From Thermomonas alba (GTDB lineage: Bacteria; Pseudomonadota; Gammaproteobacteria; Xanthomonadales; Xanthomonadaceae), in assembly GCF_022419205.1 (NCBI RefSeq), contig NZ_JAJOZU010000005.1, positions 1 to 64,000 on the forward strand: a DNA stretch of 64,000 nucleotides, written 5' to 3'. This document shows, in pieces, positions 5,638 through 14,008 of the stretch (its first letter is position 1; every line of letters starts with the position of its first letter). A program made the translations under genes and the position numbers. Below the pieces are notes generated by a model. It worked only from the letters and a program-made list of their open reading frames with translations. It did not search any database and was not told the origin of the DNA.

Positions 5638-6771
5638 TCAGCGTCCGACCTCGACCACTTCCACCCCGTCCAGCCCCTGCGCCAGGGTGCGCGCGTCGCC
5701 GCCCTGGGCGAGCTTGATGCGCAGCCGCACTTCATTGGCCGAATCGGCGTAGCGCAGCGCATCCTCGTAGCTGATCTCGCCGGCCTGGTAGAGCTCGAAC
5801 AGGCTCTGATCGAAGGTCTTCATGCCCAGCTGCACGGATTCCTTCATCACGTCCTTGAGCTTGTGGATTTCGCCGTCGCGGATGTAGTCCTGGACCAGGG
5901 GGGTGCCAAGCAGGATCTCCATCGCCACCCGGCGCCCCTTGCCATCCGGGGTGGGAATCAGTTGCTGCGCAATCACGCCCTTGAGATTGAGCGAGAGATC
6001 CATCAGCAGCTGATTGCGGCGATCCTCCGGGAAGAAGTTGATGATGCGATCCATCGCCTGATTGGCGTTGTTGGCGTGCAGGGTGGCCAGCACCAGGTGG
6101 CCGGTCTCGGCGAACGCAATCGCATGATCCATCCCCTCGCGGGTGCGGATCTCACCGATCATGATCACATCGGGCGCCTGGCGCAGGGTGTTCTTCAGCG
6201 CATTCTCCCAGCTGTCGGTATCGATGCCGACCTCGCGCTGGGTGATGATGCAGCCGTCGTGCTTGTGCACGAACTCGATCGGGTCTTCGATGGTGATGAT
6301 GTGCCCGGTCGAGTTCTGGTTGCGATAGCCGATCATCGCCGCCAGCGAGGTGGACTTGCCGGTACCGGTGGCGCCCACGAACAGGATGATCCCGCGCTTG
6401 GTCATCGCCAGGGTCTTGATGATCGGCGGCAAGCCCAGCTCTTCCACGGTCGGGATGCGGGTCTCGATCCGGCGCAGCACCATGCCCACCTGATTGCGCT
6501 GGTAGAAACAGCTCACACGGAAACGGCCCACGCCGGCCACGCCGATCGCGAAGTTGCATTCGTGGGTCTTCTCGAACTCCTCGCGCTGCTGCGGGTTCAT
6601 CACGTTGAGGACGAGATCGCGGCTCTGCTGCGAGGTCAGCGGATTCTGGGTGATCGGGGTGATCTTGCCATTCACCTTCATCGACGGCGGCATGCCGGCA
6701 GTGATGAACAGATCCGACGCCTTCTGATGCGCCATCAGTTTGAGGAACGAGGTGAAATCGATGCTGCTCAT
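5638..6771 (-). CDS. pilU: Type IV pilus retraction ATPase PilU
   Basis: A 377-residue secretion ATPase that assists PilT in retracting type IV pili. It has an N-terminal PAS-like domain, Walker A GATGTGKST, the Asp box IITIEDPIEFVH, Walker B / His box regions, and a PilU-type C-terminal extension past residue 340. The gene lies 24 bp downstream of pilT on the same strand, the standard pilTU order. All nucleotide-binding residues are present. Confidence 0.95.
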   Translation of the reverse strand: MSSIDFTSFLKLMAHQKASDLFITAGMPPSMKVNGKITPITQNPLTSQQSRDLVLNVMNPQQREEFEKTHECNFAIGVAGVGRFRVSCFYQRNQVGMVLRRIETRIPTVEELGLPPIIKTLAMTKRGIILFVGATGTGKSTSLAAMIGYRNQNSTGHIITIEDPIEFVHKHDGCIITQREVGIDTDSWENALKNTLRQAPDVIMIGEIRTREGMDHAIAFAETGHLVLATLHANNANQAMDRIINFFPEDRRNQLLMDLSLNLKGVIAQQLIPTPDGKGRRVAMEILLGTPLVQDYIRDGEIHKLKDVMKESVQLGMKTFDQSLFELYQAGEISYEDALRYADSANEVRLRIKLAQGGDARTLAQGLDGVEVVEVGR

Positions 6772-6795
6772 CGGAATGCTCCTGCGCGGGGGCGC

Positions 6796-7833
6796 TTATT
6801 CGAACAACCGCTTGTCCTTCGCATACTGGCGGGCCTGCTGACGACTGACCACGTTGCGTTTGACCAGCTCCTGCAGATGCTGGTCCAGGGTCTGCATGCC
6901 CTGGGCTTGGCCGGTCTGGATGGCCGAGTACATCTGCGCCACCTTGTCCTCGCGGATCAGGTTGCGGATCGCGGGGGTGCCGACCATGATCTCCCATGCC
7001 GCGGTGCGGCCGCCGCCGATCTTCTTCAGCAGCGCCTGGCTGATCACCGCGCGCAGCGACTCCGACAGCATCGAGCGCACCATCGGCTTCTCACCGGCCG
7101 GGAATACGTCGATGATGCGGTCGATGGTCTTGGCCGCGGAGCTGGTGTGCAGGGTGGCGAACACCAGATGCCCGGTCTCGGCCGCGGTCAGCGCCAGGCG
7201 GATGGTCTCGAGGTCGCGCAGCTCGCCGACCAGGATGTAATCCGGGTCTTCGCGCAGCGCCGAGCGCAGCGCCTCGTTGAACCCATGGGTGTCGCGGTGC
7301 ACCTCGCGCTGGTTGATCAGGCACTTCTGCGAGGTATGCACGAACTCGATCGGGTCCTCGACCGAGAGGATGTGCGCGTATTCGTTCTTGTTGATGTGGT
7401 CGATCATCGCCGCCAGCGTGGTCGATTTGCCGGAGCCGGTCGGCCCGGTCACCAGGATCAGGCCCTGCGGCTGCTCGATCAGCTCCTTGAACACGCGCGG
7501 ACAGCCCAGATCTTCCAGCGTCAGCACCTCGGAAGGAATGGTGCGAAATACCGCGCCGGCGCCGCGGTTCTGGTTGAACGCATTGACACGGAAGCGCGCC
7601 AGCGAGGGGATCTCGAACGAGAAGTCCACCTCCAGGAACTCTTCGTAGTCGCGGCGCTGCTTGTCCGACATGATGTCGTAGATCAGCGCGTGCACCTGTT
7701 TGTGATCCAGCGGAGGAATGTTGATCCGGCGCACGTCGCCATCGACGCGAATCATCGGCGGCAGACCTGCGGAAAGATGCAGGTCCGAGGCTTTGTTCTT
7801 GACCGAAAATGCCAGAAGTTCGGCGATATCCAT
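6796..7833 (-). CDS. pilT: Type IV pilus retraction ATPase PilT
   Basis: A 345-residue hexameric motor that depolymerises pilin at the inner membrane, powering twitching. Visible are Walker A GPTGSGKST, the Asp box HILSVEDPIEFVH, the His box (GHLVFATLHTSSA) and the PilT-specific AIRNLIRE motif. The start MDIAELLAFSVKNKASDLHL matches family N-termini, so the longer upstream frame was not used. It is divergent from yggS with 113 bp between the starts. Confidence 0.96.
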   Translation of the reverse strand: MDIAELLAFSVKNKASDLHLSAGLPPMIRVDGDVRRINIPPLDHKQVHALIYDIMSDKQRRDYEEFLEVDFSFEIPSLARFRVNAFNQNRGAGAVFRTIPSEVLTLEDLGCPRVFKELIEQPQGLILVTGPTGSGKSTTLAAMIDHINKNEYAHILSVEDPIEFVHTSQKCLINQREVHRDTHGFNEALRSALREDPDYILVGELRDLETIRLALTAAETGHLVFATLHTSSAAKTIDRIIDVFPAGEKPMVRSMLSESLRAVISQALLKKIGGGRTAAWEIMVGTPAIRNLIREDKVAQMYSAIQTGQAQGMQTLDQHLQELVKRNVVSRQQARQYAKDKRLFE

Positions 7834-7946
7834 GCGTAGCTCCCCAACGCGTCCTGATTCAGTGGCCGTCCTGCCGCCAGCACGCGCTGGCATCGACGGT
7901 CTTGCGCAGGCAGTATGAGCACCATCCGCGCCCGCGTTCAACCTCC

Positions 7947-8651
7947 GTGAGCACCTCCACCGCCATCCCGCCCCTACAGGCGATCCTGTCTGCGATTGCC
8001 AACGCGAAACCCCGCCCCGGCAGGCCAGCGCCGCGCCTGCTGGCGGTATCCAAGACCCGCGGCGCCGATGCGGTGGCGGCGCTGGCGGCGCAGGGCCAGC
8101 GGGCGTTCGGCGAGAACTATGTGCAGGAGGCGCTGCCCAAGATCACCGCCCTGCGCGAGCTCGGCCTGGAGTGGCATCTGATCGGCCACCTGCAGTCGAA
8201 CAAAGCGCGCGAGGCCGCGCAGGCATTCGACTGGGTGCAAAGCGTCGATCGCCCGAAGCTGGTCGAGGCGCTGGCGCGTCACCGACCGCCGGAAGCCGGT
8301 CCGCTGAACGTGCTGATCCAGGTGAACATCGACGATGAGGCCAGCAAATCCGGCTGCCGGCCGGAGGAGGTACCGGCGCTGGCGGAGGCGATCGCCGCGC
8401 AGCCCCGGCTGCGCCTGCGCGGGCTGATGGCGATCCCCGCGCCCGCTCCCGACATGGCACGCCGGCGCGCGGCGTTTCGCGCCATGTCGGAGCTGTTCGA
8501 TGCGCTGGCGCATGCCCACCCCGGCATCGATACTCTGTCGATGGGCATGAGCGAGGACTACCTGGACGCGATCGCGGAAGGGGCGACCATGGTACGCATC
8601 GGCAGCGCCCTGTTCGGCCCGCGCCCACCCAAGAAGGACACAAACGCATGA
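7947..8651 (+). CDS. yggS: YggS-family PLP homeostasis protein
   Basis: A 234-residue alanine-racemase-fold protein that binds PLP and keeps vitamin B6 balanced. The PLP lysine is in LLAVSKTR, followed by FGENYVQEAL, WHLIGHLQSNK and SMGMSEDY, all family signatures. GTG 7947 is chosen because it begins just before conserved sequence; the frame upstream runs over pilT. Its TGA overlaps the proC ATG (ATGA), as in the common pilT-yggS-proC neighbourhood of gammaproteobacteria. Confidence 0.94.
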   Translation: MSTSTAIPPLQAILSAIANAKPRPGRPAPRLLAVSKTRGADAVAALAAQGQRAFGENYVQEALPKITALRELGLEWHLIGHLQSNKAREAAQAFDWVQSVDRPKLVEALARHRPPEAGPLNVLIQVNIDDEASKSGCRPEEVPALAEAIAAQPRLRLRGLMAIPAPAPDMARRRAAFRAMSELFDALAHAHPGIDTLSMGMSEDYLDAIAEGATMVRIGSALFGPRPPKKDTNA

Positions 8652-9466
8652 CTTCGACCATCGCTTTCATCGGCGGCGGCAACATGGCGCGCAGCCTGAT
8701 CGGCGGGCTGCTGGCCCGTGGCCATGATCCGGCACGCCTGCACGTCGCAGAACCGGTCGCGGCGCTGCGTGAGGCGCTGCAGGCCGATTTCGGCGTGACC
8801 GCCTGCGAACACGGCGCGCAGGCGGTGGTCGGCGCCGACACCTGGGTGCTGGCAGTCAAGCCGCAGGTGATGCGCACGGTGTGCGAAGAACTGGCGCCGC
8901 AGGCGCAGGCGCAGCGGCCGCTGGTGATTTCGATCGCCGCCGGCATCACCACCGCGCAGCTGGAACGCTGGCTGGGCGGCGCCCTGCCGGTGGTACGCGC
9001 GATGCCGAACACCCCCGCCCTGCTCGGCGCCGGGGTCACCGGCCTGTTTGCCAGCCCCCACGTGGACGCTGACGGGCGCGCCTCGGCGCAACGCCTGCTC
9101 GACGCCGTGGGCAAGACCGTGTGGATCGACAGCGAGGCACTGATGGATGCCGTCACCGCGGTCTCCGGCAGCGGTCCGGCCTATCTGTTCCTGCTGGCCG
9201 AAGCCATGATCGATGCCGGCATCCGCGAGGGCCTGCCCGCCGACACCGCGCGCACATTGACCCTGCAAACCCTGCTGGGCGGCGCACGCATGCTCACCGA
9301 ATCCGATGCCGACGCCGCCGAGCTGCGCCGCCGCGTCACCTCGCCCGGCGGTACCACCCAGGCTGCGATCGAGACCTTCGAAACCGGGGGCCTGCGCACC
9401 CTGGTCGCCGCCGCCATCCACGCCGCGCGGCTGCGCGGCGCCGAACTGTCCGCCGCCAACGATTGA
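8648..9466 (+). CDS. proC: Pyrroline-5-carboxylate reductase
   Basis: A 272-residue enzyme that reduces P5C to proline with NAD(P)H. The Rossmann motif IGGGNMARSLI is at the N-terminus, and the C-terminal signature region includes VSGSGPAYLFLLAEAM and SPGGTTQAAI. It overlaps yggS by 4 bp and the next gene starts within its stop, so the three form an operon. Confidence 0.96.
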   Translation: MTSTIAFIGGGNMARSLIGGLLARGHDPARLHVAEPVAALREALQADFGVTACEHGAQAVVGADTWVLAVKPQVMRTVCEELAPQAQAQRPLVISIAAGITTAQLERWLGGALPVVRAMPNTPALLGAGVTGLFASPHVDADGRASAQRLLDAVGKTVWIDSEALMDAVTAVSGSGPAYLFLLAEAMIDAGIREGLPADTARTLTLQTLLGGARMLTESDADAAELRRRVTSPGGTTQAAIETFETGGLRTLVAAAIHAARLRGAELSAAND

Positions 9467-9477
9467 TGGAAGCTGCC

Positions 9478-9960
9478 ATGCTGCGCTCTTACCTCTCTTT
9501 CCTGATAGTGAGCCTGCTCATCGCCACCGGCGGCTGCAGCCGCCCGGCCGCGCCGACGCCTGCCGATGGGGTGCTGGCCAGCAGCGCCGATCTGGTCCGC
9601 GCGAGCGCGGGCGATGCCGTGTTCCAGGCCTCCGCGATGGACGTCGCCCGCCTCGATCCGGCCGTTGCCGCCCGCTACGGCCTGGACCCGAGCCGCGGCG
9701 GCGCGCTGCTGCTGGTGACACTGCGCGATGCCGAAGGCAACGGCCTGCCGCCGGACGATCTGGTGCTCACCGCCACCGCCAGCGTGCTGCCGGATCCACC
9801 CAAGGCGCTCGGTTTGCAGCATCTGCAGGTGGACGGTCTCAACGATTACGTCGGGGTATTCGCCGCGCGCGCGCCGGCCAATGTGCAGTTCCACGTGAGC
9901 GCCACCCGTCATGGCCAGCGTGCGGAGCTGGACACCCACGTGCAGCTGTATCCGCCCTGA
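9478..9960 (+). CDS. DUF4426-type lipoprotein-like protein
   Basis: The protein is 160 residues from the ATG at 9478; an ATG at 9466 overlapping the proC stop would add four residues. The N-terminus LSFLIVSLLIATGGCS is a signal sequence ending in a Cys, so a lipoprotein is likely although the -3 residue (Thr) is weak. The body resembles the DUF4426 proteins often found beside proC in Pseudomonas and relatives. The C-terminus VQFHVSATRHGQ is beta-rich. Cell-envelope location is inferred; function unknown. Confidence 0.8.
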   Translation: MLRSYLSFLIVSLLIATGGCSRPAAPTPADGVLASSADLVRASAGDAVFQASAMDVARLDPAVAARYGLDPSRGGALLLVTLRDAEGNGLPPDDLVLTATASVLPDPPKALGLQHLQVDGLNDYVGVFAARAPANVQFHVSATRHGQRAELDTHVQLYPP

Positions 9961-10048
9961 TCCGCAGCCATCGCCTTCCGGCGAGGCCCGCGCAGCGGAT
10001 TCGGCTAGGATGAGGGCGCAGGGGCAAGCCACGAGCGGGAAAAACCAT

Positions 10049-10645
10049 ATGGCGCCGACGGCGGCATCCATCCCACCCTCAGATACCGATGCCGTGCTCC
10101 TGGCGCGGCTGGTCGCGCGCGATCAGCAGGCGCTGCGGCAGGTTCTGCAAGCATACGGCCAGACGATCTTCGCCTATGCGCTGCGCCGGCTCGGCACGCC
10201 CGAGGACGCCCAGGACGTGGTCAACGACACCCTGCTGGCGTTGTGGCGGCAGGCGCAACGCGCGCAGGCGCAGGCCTCCTCGCTGCGCGCCTGGCTGCTG
10301 GGCATCGCGCGGCACAAGATCCTGGACGTGCTGCGCAGCCGCGGACAGGCATGGCGCGAGGTCATGGACGAGGACGGCGCGCTGCTGAACCACGCGACCG
10401 ATCCGGACCCCTCCCCGCTGGAGCGGCTGTGCCAGGAATGCGACGAAACGCGCCTGGCCGCCGCGCTCGATCAGCTTCCGGAGGCGCAGCGCGAGGCGCT
10501 GTATCTGTTCACCTACGAGGGCCTCTCGTTGGCCGAGATCGCCTCCATCCAGCAGGTGCCGCTGGCCACGGTCGGCACCCGCCTGCACCAGGCCCGCCTG
10601 CGCCTGCGCCGGCATCTGGCTGCCGCCGAAGATCCCGTGCGTTGA
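10049..10645 (+). CDS. ECF-type RNA polymerase sigma factor (first module)
   Basis: A 198-residue sigma-70 family factor. Region 2 spans roughly residues 15-90 (QTIFAYALRRLGTPEDAQDV, then LRAWLLGIARHKILDVLRS). Region 4 spans about residues 135-190 (LPEAQREALYLFTYEGLSLA, then VGTRLHQARLRLRR). No region 1.1 or 3 is present. It is followed after 32 bp by a single-pass membrane protein that should be its anti-sigma factor, then by a subtilase. An in-frame ATG at 10010 is an alternative start. Confidence 0.9.
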   Translation: MAPTAASIPPSDTDAVLLARLVARDQQALRQVLQAYGQTIFAYALRRLGTPEDAQDVVNDTLLALWRQAQRAQAQASSLRAWLLGIARHKILDVLRSRGQAWREVMDEDGALLNHATDPDPSPLERLCQECDETRLAAALDQLPEAQREALYLFTYEGLSLAEIASIQQVPLATVGTRLHQARLRLRRHLAAAEDPVR

Positions 10646-10677
10646 AAATCCCCCCCGCCTCCCACGATTCGGATCGC

Positions 10678-11217
10678 ATGGACACCCACGACACTCCGGG
10701 CTCACCAAAGGACGACGCGCTGACCCGGCGTCTGCGCGCGCATTGGCAGGCCATGACTCCGCCGCTGAATCAGGACGCCGCCTGGCGTCGCCTGCAAACG
10801 CAGCTGGCGCCCGCGCGCCCGTCGTCGCGCCTGGCGGCCCGATTGGCCGAATGGCGCACCTGGTGGCTGCCGACCCTGACCTTCGCCGGCGGCGCGGCCT
10901 GCGCGGCGCTGGCCATGGTCTTGCTCGCGCCCGTCACGCTCGCCCCGGCGCCTGCGCCGCAGGCGTTCACGGCGCTCTCCGGCCCCGAACGTCCGGCGCC
11001 CGCGACTGGCGCCCGCCTGCAGGTCGCATTCACCGCAGACGCGCGCATGGCCGACATCAATGGCCTGCTGCTCCGCCTGGACGCCAGCGTGGTGTCTGGT
11101 CCGAGCGCCCTGGGGCTGTATACCCTGGAGGTCGCCCCGGAATCCGCCGCACAGGCGCTACAGCAACTGCAGGCCAGCCGCCTGGTGGACAGCGCGACCC
11201 TGGCCACGGCAATGTGA
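10678..11217 (+). CDS. Single-pass membrane protein, candidate anti-sigma factor with a propeptide-like periplasmic domain
   Basis: A 179-residue protein. About 60 hydrophilic N-terminal residues face the cytoplasm. One helix at roughly residues 66-88 (around FAGGAACAALAMVLLAPV) crosses the membrane, and about 80 residues are periplasmic. It lacks the HxxxCxxC zinc motif of typical anti-sigma domains. The periplasmic part (LRLDASVVSGPSALGLYTLE and AAQALQQLQASRLVDSATL) looks like an inhibitor I9 / subtilase propeptide ferredoxin-like fold. That reading is by eye and unproven. Position between a sigma factor and a subtilase gives the functional inference. Confidence 0.7.
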   Translation: MDTHDTPGSPKDDALTRRLRAHWQAMTPPLNQDAAWRRLQTQLAPARPSSRLAARLAEWRTWWLPTLTFAGGAACAALAMVLLAPVTLAPAPAPQAFTALSGPERPAPATGARLQVAFTADARMADINGLLLRLDASVVSGPSALGLYTLEVAPESAAQALQQLQASRLVDSATLATAM

Positions 11218-11221
11218 TCGC

Positions 11222-12559
11222 ATGCCGCGCGCTCGCCGCCTTCGCCTGTTGCATCGCCCCCTGGCCCTGCTGCTGACGCTGGCCTGCTCGCCGGCGCTGG
11301 CGCAGACCACGCCCGGCACGCCGCCCAAGCCCCCCGCGCAATCCCCAGACCTTCCCCAGGATGGGCATCGCGGCAGCGCCGTAGGCGTTGGCGTCGGCGT
11401 CCAGGTCGATCTGACCCAGCTGTTCCGCGCCGGGCGTCGCCTGCTGCAATCGGAGCCGCCCCCCGCGTATGCGCCAGGACGCGCGCTGGTCAGTTTCGAT
11501 ACCGGCAACGGGCTCTCGGCGCAGGCGCTGGCCGCCGAAGCCGGCCTCGAGCTGATCGAGGCGACGACTTTGGACGCGCTGGGTCTGACCGTGGCGGAGC
11601 TGCAAGGCGCACCTGCGCAACTGCCGGCCGCGCTCGAGCGCCTGCGCGCAGCGCACCCGGAGATCACTGCGGATCTCGCACCGATCTGGCGCGCGCAGGA
11701 CGCAGCGTCAGCCCCGGCTTCGTCCTGGCCCGGGGCGCGCGTCGGCCGCCTGTATGCCACTGCCCTGCTGGGCATCGACCAGCCGCAGCCGCTACCGCAG
11801 CCCGTGCGGGTCGCGATGCTGGATGGCGCGGTCGAGCCGGCGATCGGGCTGGAGCTGGCCGGCTTCGAACAAGTCCGCATCGCCAGCAGCGGAGACCCCG
11901 ACCCCGGCCAGCACGGGACCGCGGTCGCCTGCCTGCTGGCCTGCCGGCCGCGCGGCCCGGCCAATGCCGCCTTCTTCGGCCCCAGCCCGGGGCTGGTCCT
12001 GCTCAATGCCGCCGTGCTCGGACGCGATGCGCAGGGCCGCCCGCAGGCGCGCGCGCTGGATGTCCTGCGCGGGCTGGACTGGTCGCTGCGCAGCGGCGCG
12101 CAGGTCCTCAACGTCAGCCTGGGCGCAGCCCCCGATGCGGTGACCGCACGCGCCTTCGCGCTGGCGCGGCCGAAGCTGGCGGCGATCGTGGCGGCCGCCG
12201 GCAACGGCGGCGCGGACGGAGGCCTGGTCTATCCGGCGGCGCTGCCGGGAGTGATCGCGGTGGCCGCCGTGGATGCGCGCCTGCGACCTTACCGCGACGG
12301 CACCCGTGGCAGCTGGATCACCCTGGCCGCGCCCGGCGTCGAGGTGTGGGTGCCTGGCCGCGCGGACGACGGCGGGCGCTATGTCAGCGGCACCTCGTTC
12401 GCCGCGCCGTTCGTCACCGCCTGGGTGGCGCAGCGCCTGGCGCGCGGTCTGCCCGTGGATGCCGCCACCCTATGCGCCAACGCGCGCGACGTGCCTCCCG
12501 CCGGGCGCGACGTTCAGACGGGATGCGGGCTGCTGCAGTGGGGCGATCTTTCGCGTTGA
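11222..12559 (+). CDS. Secreted S8 (subtilisin-like) serine protease
   Basis: A 445-residue protein with signal peptide (LALLLTLACSPALAQ), a propeptide-like region at about 75-155 (PGRALVSFDTG to LRAAHPEI) and a catalytic domain. The triad is D201 (AMLDGAVE), H231 (GQHGTAVAC) and S392 (SGTSFAAP). The oxyanion Asn is in AAAGNGG. It is complete and probably active in the periplasm or outside. It starts 4 bp after the membrane protein's stop, so the sigma factor, membrane protein and protease are one operon. A regulatory protease acting on the anti-sigma protein is possible but inferred. Confidence 0.92.
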   Translation: MPRARRLRLLHRPLALLLTLACSPALAQTTPGTPPKPPAQSPDLPQDGHRGSAVGVGVGVQVDLTQLFRAGRRLLQSEPPPAYAPGRALVSFDTGNGLSAQALAAEAGLELIEATTLDALGLTVAELQGAPAQLPAALERLRAAHPEITADLAPIWRAQDAASAPASSWPGARVGRLYATALLGIDQPQPLPQPVRVAMLDGAVEPAIGLELAGFEQVRIASSGDPDPGQHGTAVACLLACRPRGPANAAFFGPSPGLVLLNAAVLGRDAQGRPQARALDVLRGLDWSLRSGAQVLNVSLGAAPDAVTARAFALARPKLAAIVAAAGNGGADGGLVYPAALPGVIAVAAVDARLRPYRDGTRGSWITLAAPGVEVWVPGRADDGGRYVSGTSFAAPFVTAWVAQRLARGLPVDAATLCANARDVPPAGRDVQTGCGLLQWGDLSR

Positions 12560-12682
12560 CGCAGCCGCCGGCGCCGCCGCGTCGGCCACGATGGGCTCAT
12601 TCTGAACGAAAGCCTACATCTGGATGCGATCGCACGCGCCGATCGTGAAAAAAACATTCTCCCCAAGTGCGATCTCTCCCAT

Positions 12683-12709
12683 TGTCGGCAGGCATGTCGC
12701 CTGCCGACA
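12683..12709. terminator. Perfect 10-bp palindrome after the subtilase gene
   Basis: TGTCGGCAGG (12683-12692) pairs perfectly with CCTGCCGACA (12700-12709) around a 7-nt loop. No T-tract follows, so intrinsic termination is uncertain. It lies 26 bp before the next start and could instead be an operator. Confidence 0.4.
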
Positions 12710-12734
12710 GAGGCCATCGAATCCTCACCCTTTC

Positions 12735-13763
12735 ATGGACACTGCCATGCGTTCACCATTGATCCTCACCTTGCTGGTCGGCACCGGTCTCACGCTGACC
12801 GGCAATCTCGCCCTCGCACAATCCACTACCGCACAAGACACCAGCGCTGCATCTGCGCAACGCATCACGATCAAACAGAAGAGCAGCAACATCAAGGGCG
12901 CTACCGACCCCGGAAGTTCCAAAAAAGCCGAAGCGCGCGAAAACGGTGCCTGCGATCGGCCGTATGTATGGAGCACTACCCTCCAGAAGTGTGTCATCCC
13001 GATCCGTTATCGGGAAATCATGAAAGCCACCGGTGGCCCCGTTCCGGATGCCCGCATCGTGCCGCCCAAGGGACCGGGCAATGGAGACGAACCGCCATCG
13101 CCTGGGCCGGGCCCCATCGGCCTCCCCAGCGATGGTCCACGGCCGCCGCATCCGAAAGACCCGCTGCCGCCGGGGCCGCGCCCGCGCCCGATCCCTGGGG
13201 AGCAGCCCGCTCCACATCACCTCCCGCGTGATCCCGGCATCGGCAATGGCGAGTTGCCGGCGAATCCGGGCGGCAACCCGGTCGAGCCTGCGCTGCCCTG
13301 CCCTCCGGGCTTTGCGGTGGTTCACCTGAAGAACGGTCAGACCACGTGCGCAAAGGCAGCGCCCGCCCCGATGCCGCCGACCTCCACGGCCAAGCAGGCC
13401 GCCTCCGGGCAGGATCATGTTCAGATCTGCCCGCCCTACTGCGGCAGCAATGGCCAGCAAACCGCCAAGGAAGGCGCCGACAGGCCCACGCGTCCGGTGC
13501 TGATCAATCGTCCACAGATTCCCGCGCCCATCGAAGAGCGTCGCCCGAGCGCGGGTGGCGTCGAGCCAGGCGGAATCATGGGGCCGGCGGGCTCGCCGGT
13601 GCCATCAAAGCTGATGAAAGGCAAGCTCAAAGGAGAAACTGAGGATGAAACGACTGGGCGGAAGGCCGTATCGCTTTGTCCGGTAGGGTTTCACTGGGTC
13701 GGGCCCGACCCGCGCGGCAACAAGCAAGGCCATTGCGAACGCGATGGCACCCAGACGCAGTAA
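12735..13763 (+). CDS. Secreted proline-rich protein with repeated two-cysteine loops
   Basis: A 342-residue protein starting MDTAMRSPLILTLLVG. A signal peptide ends near NLALAQ. Three short two-cysteine units are seen: CDRPYVWSTTLQKC, CPPGFAVVHLKNGQTTC and CPVGFHWVGPDPRGNKQGHC. A shorter CPPYCG lies between the second and third. Linkers are rich in Pro and Gly (around PPSPGPGPIGLPSDGP). This resembles an extracellular adhesion or cell-wall-binding protein, but no named family is recognised. It lies 175 bp after the subtilase on the same strand and is a candidate target of the same sigma factor. Confidence 0.75.
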   Translation: MDTAMRSPLILTLLVGTGLTLTGNLALAQSTTAQDTSAASAQRITIKQKSSNIKGATDPGSSKKAEARENGACDRPYVWSTTLQKCVIPIRYREIMKATGGPVPDARIVPPKGPGNGDEPPSPGPGPIGLPSDGPRPPHPKDPLPPGPRPRPIPGEQPAPHHLPRDPGIGNGELPANPGGNPVEPALPCPPGFAVVHLKNGQTTCAKAAPAPMPPTSTAKQAASGQDHVQICPPYCGSNGQQTAKEGADRPTRPVLINRPQIPAPIEERRPSAGGVEPGGIMGPAGSPVPSKLMKGKLKGETEDETTGRKAVSLCPVGFHWVGPDPRGNKQGHCERDGTQTQ

Positions 13764-14008
13764 GGCAGCTGTCGCTCATTGATTCTGGGGAGGGGTGTGA
13801 TGCCGGCGCCGGCCGACATCACATCGCCACAACGGCGCCGGGAAGGCGCCGGTCTGGGGCAGGGATGCCCCGCCTATTTCCGGCGCTGCTGCCCCGCGTC
13901 GGCGGTGGCAGTCTCCAAATAGAATCTCCGCCCACGCGGATGCAGGGCAAGGACGCCCACCCTTTCGCCCCTGTTCCGGGACGAGGCGCCGTCGGCAGAC
14001 GCTCCCCC
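13764..14008. other. 245-bp intergenic stretch with GC hairpins
   Basis: This lies between two converging genes. GGCGCC-gggaa-GGCGCC and GGGGCA-ggga-TGCCCC are compact hairpins that could terminate transcription from either side. No convincing gene, RNA family or promoter is seen. Confidence 0.5.

Noticed and set aside
5329-7839. Long 836-codon plus-strand frame
   Set aside because: It is antisense to the well-conserved pilU and pilT; long shadow frames are expected at this GC content.
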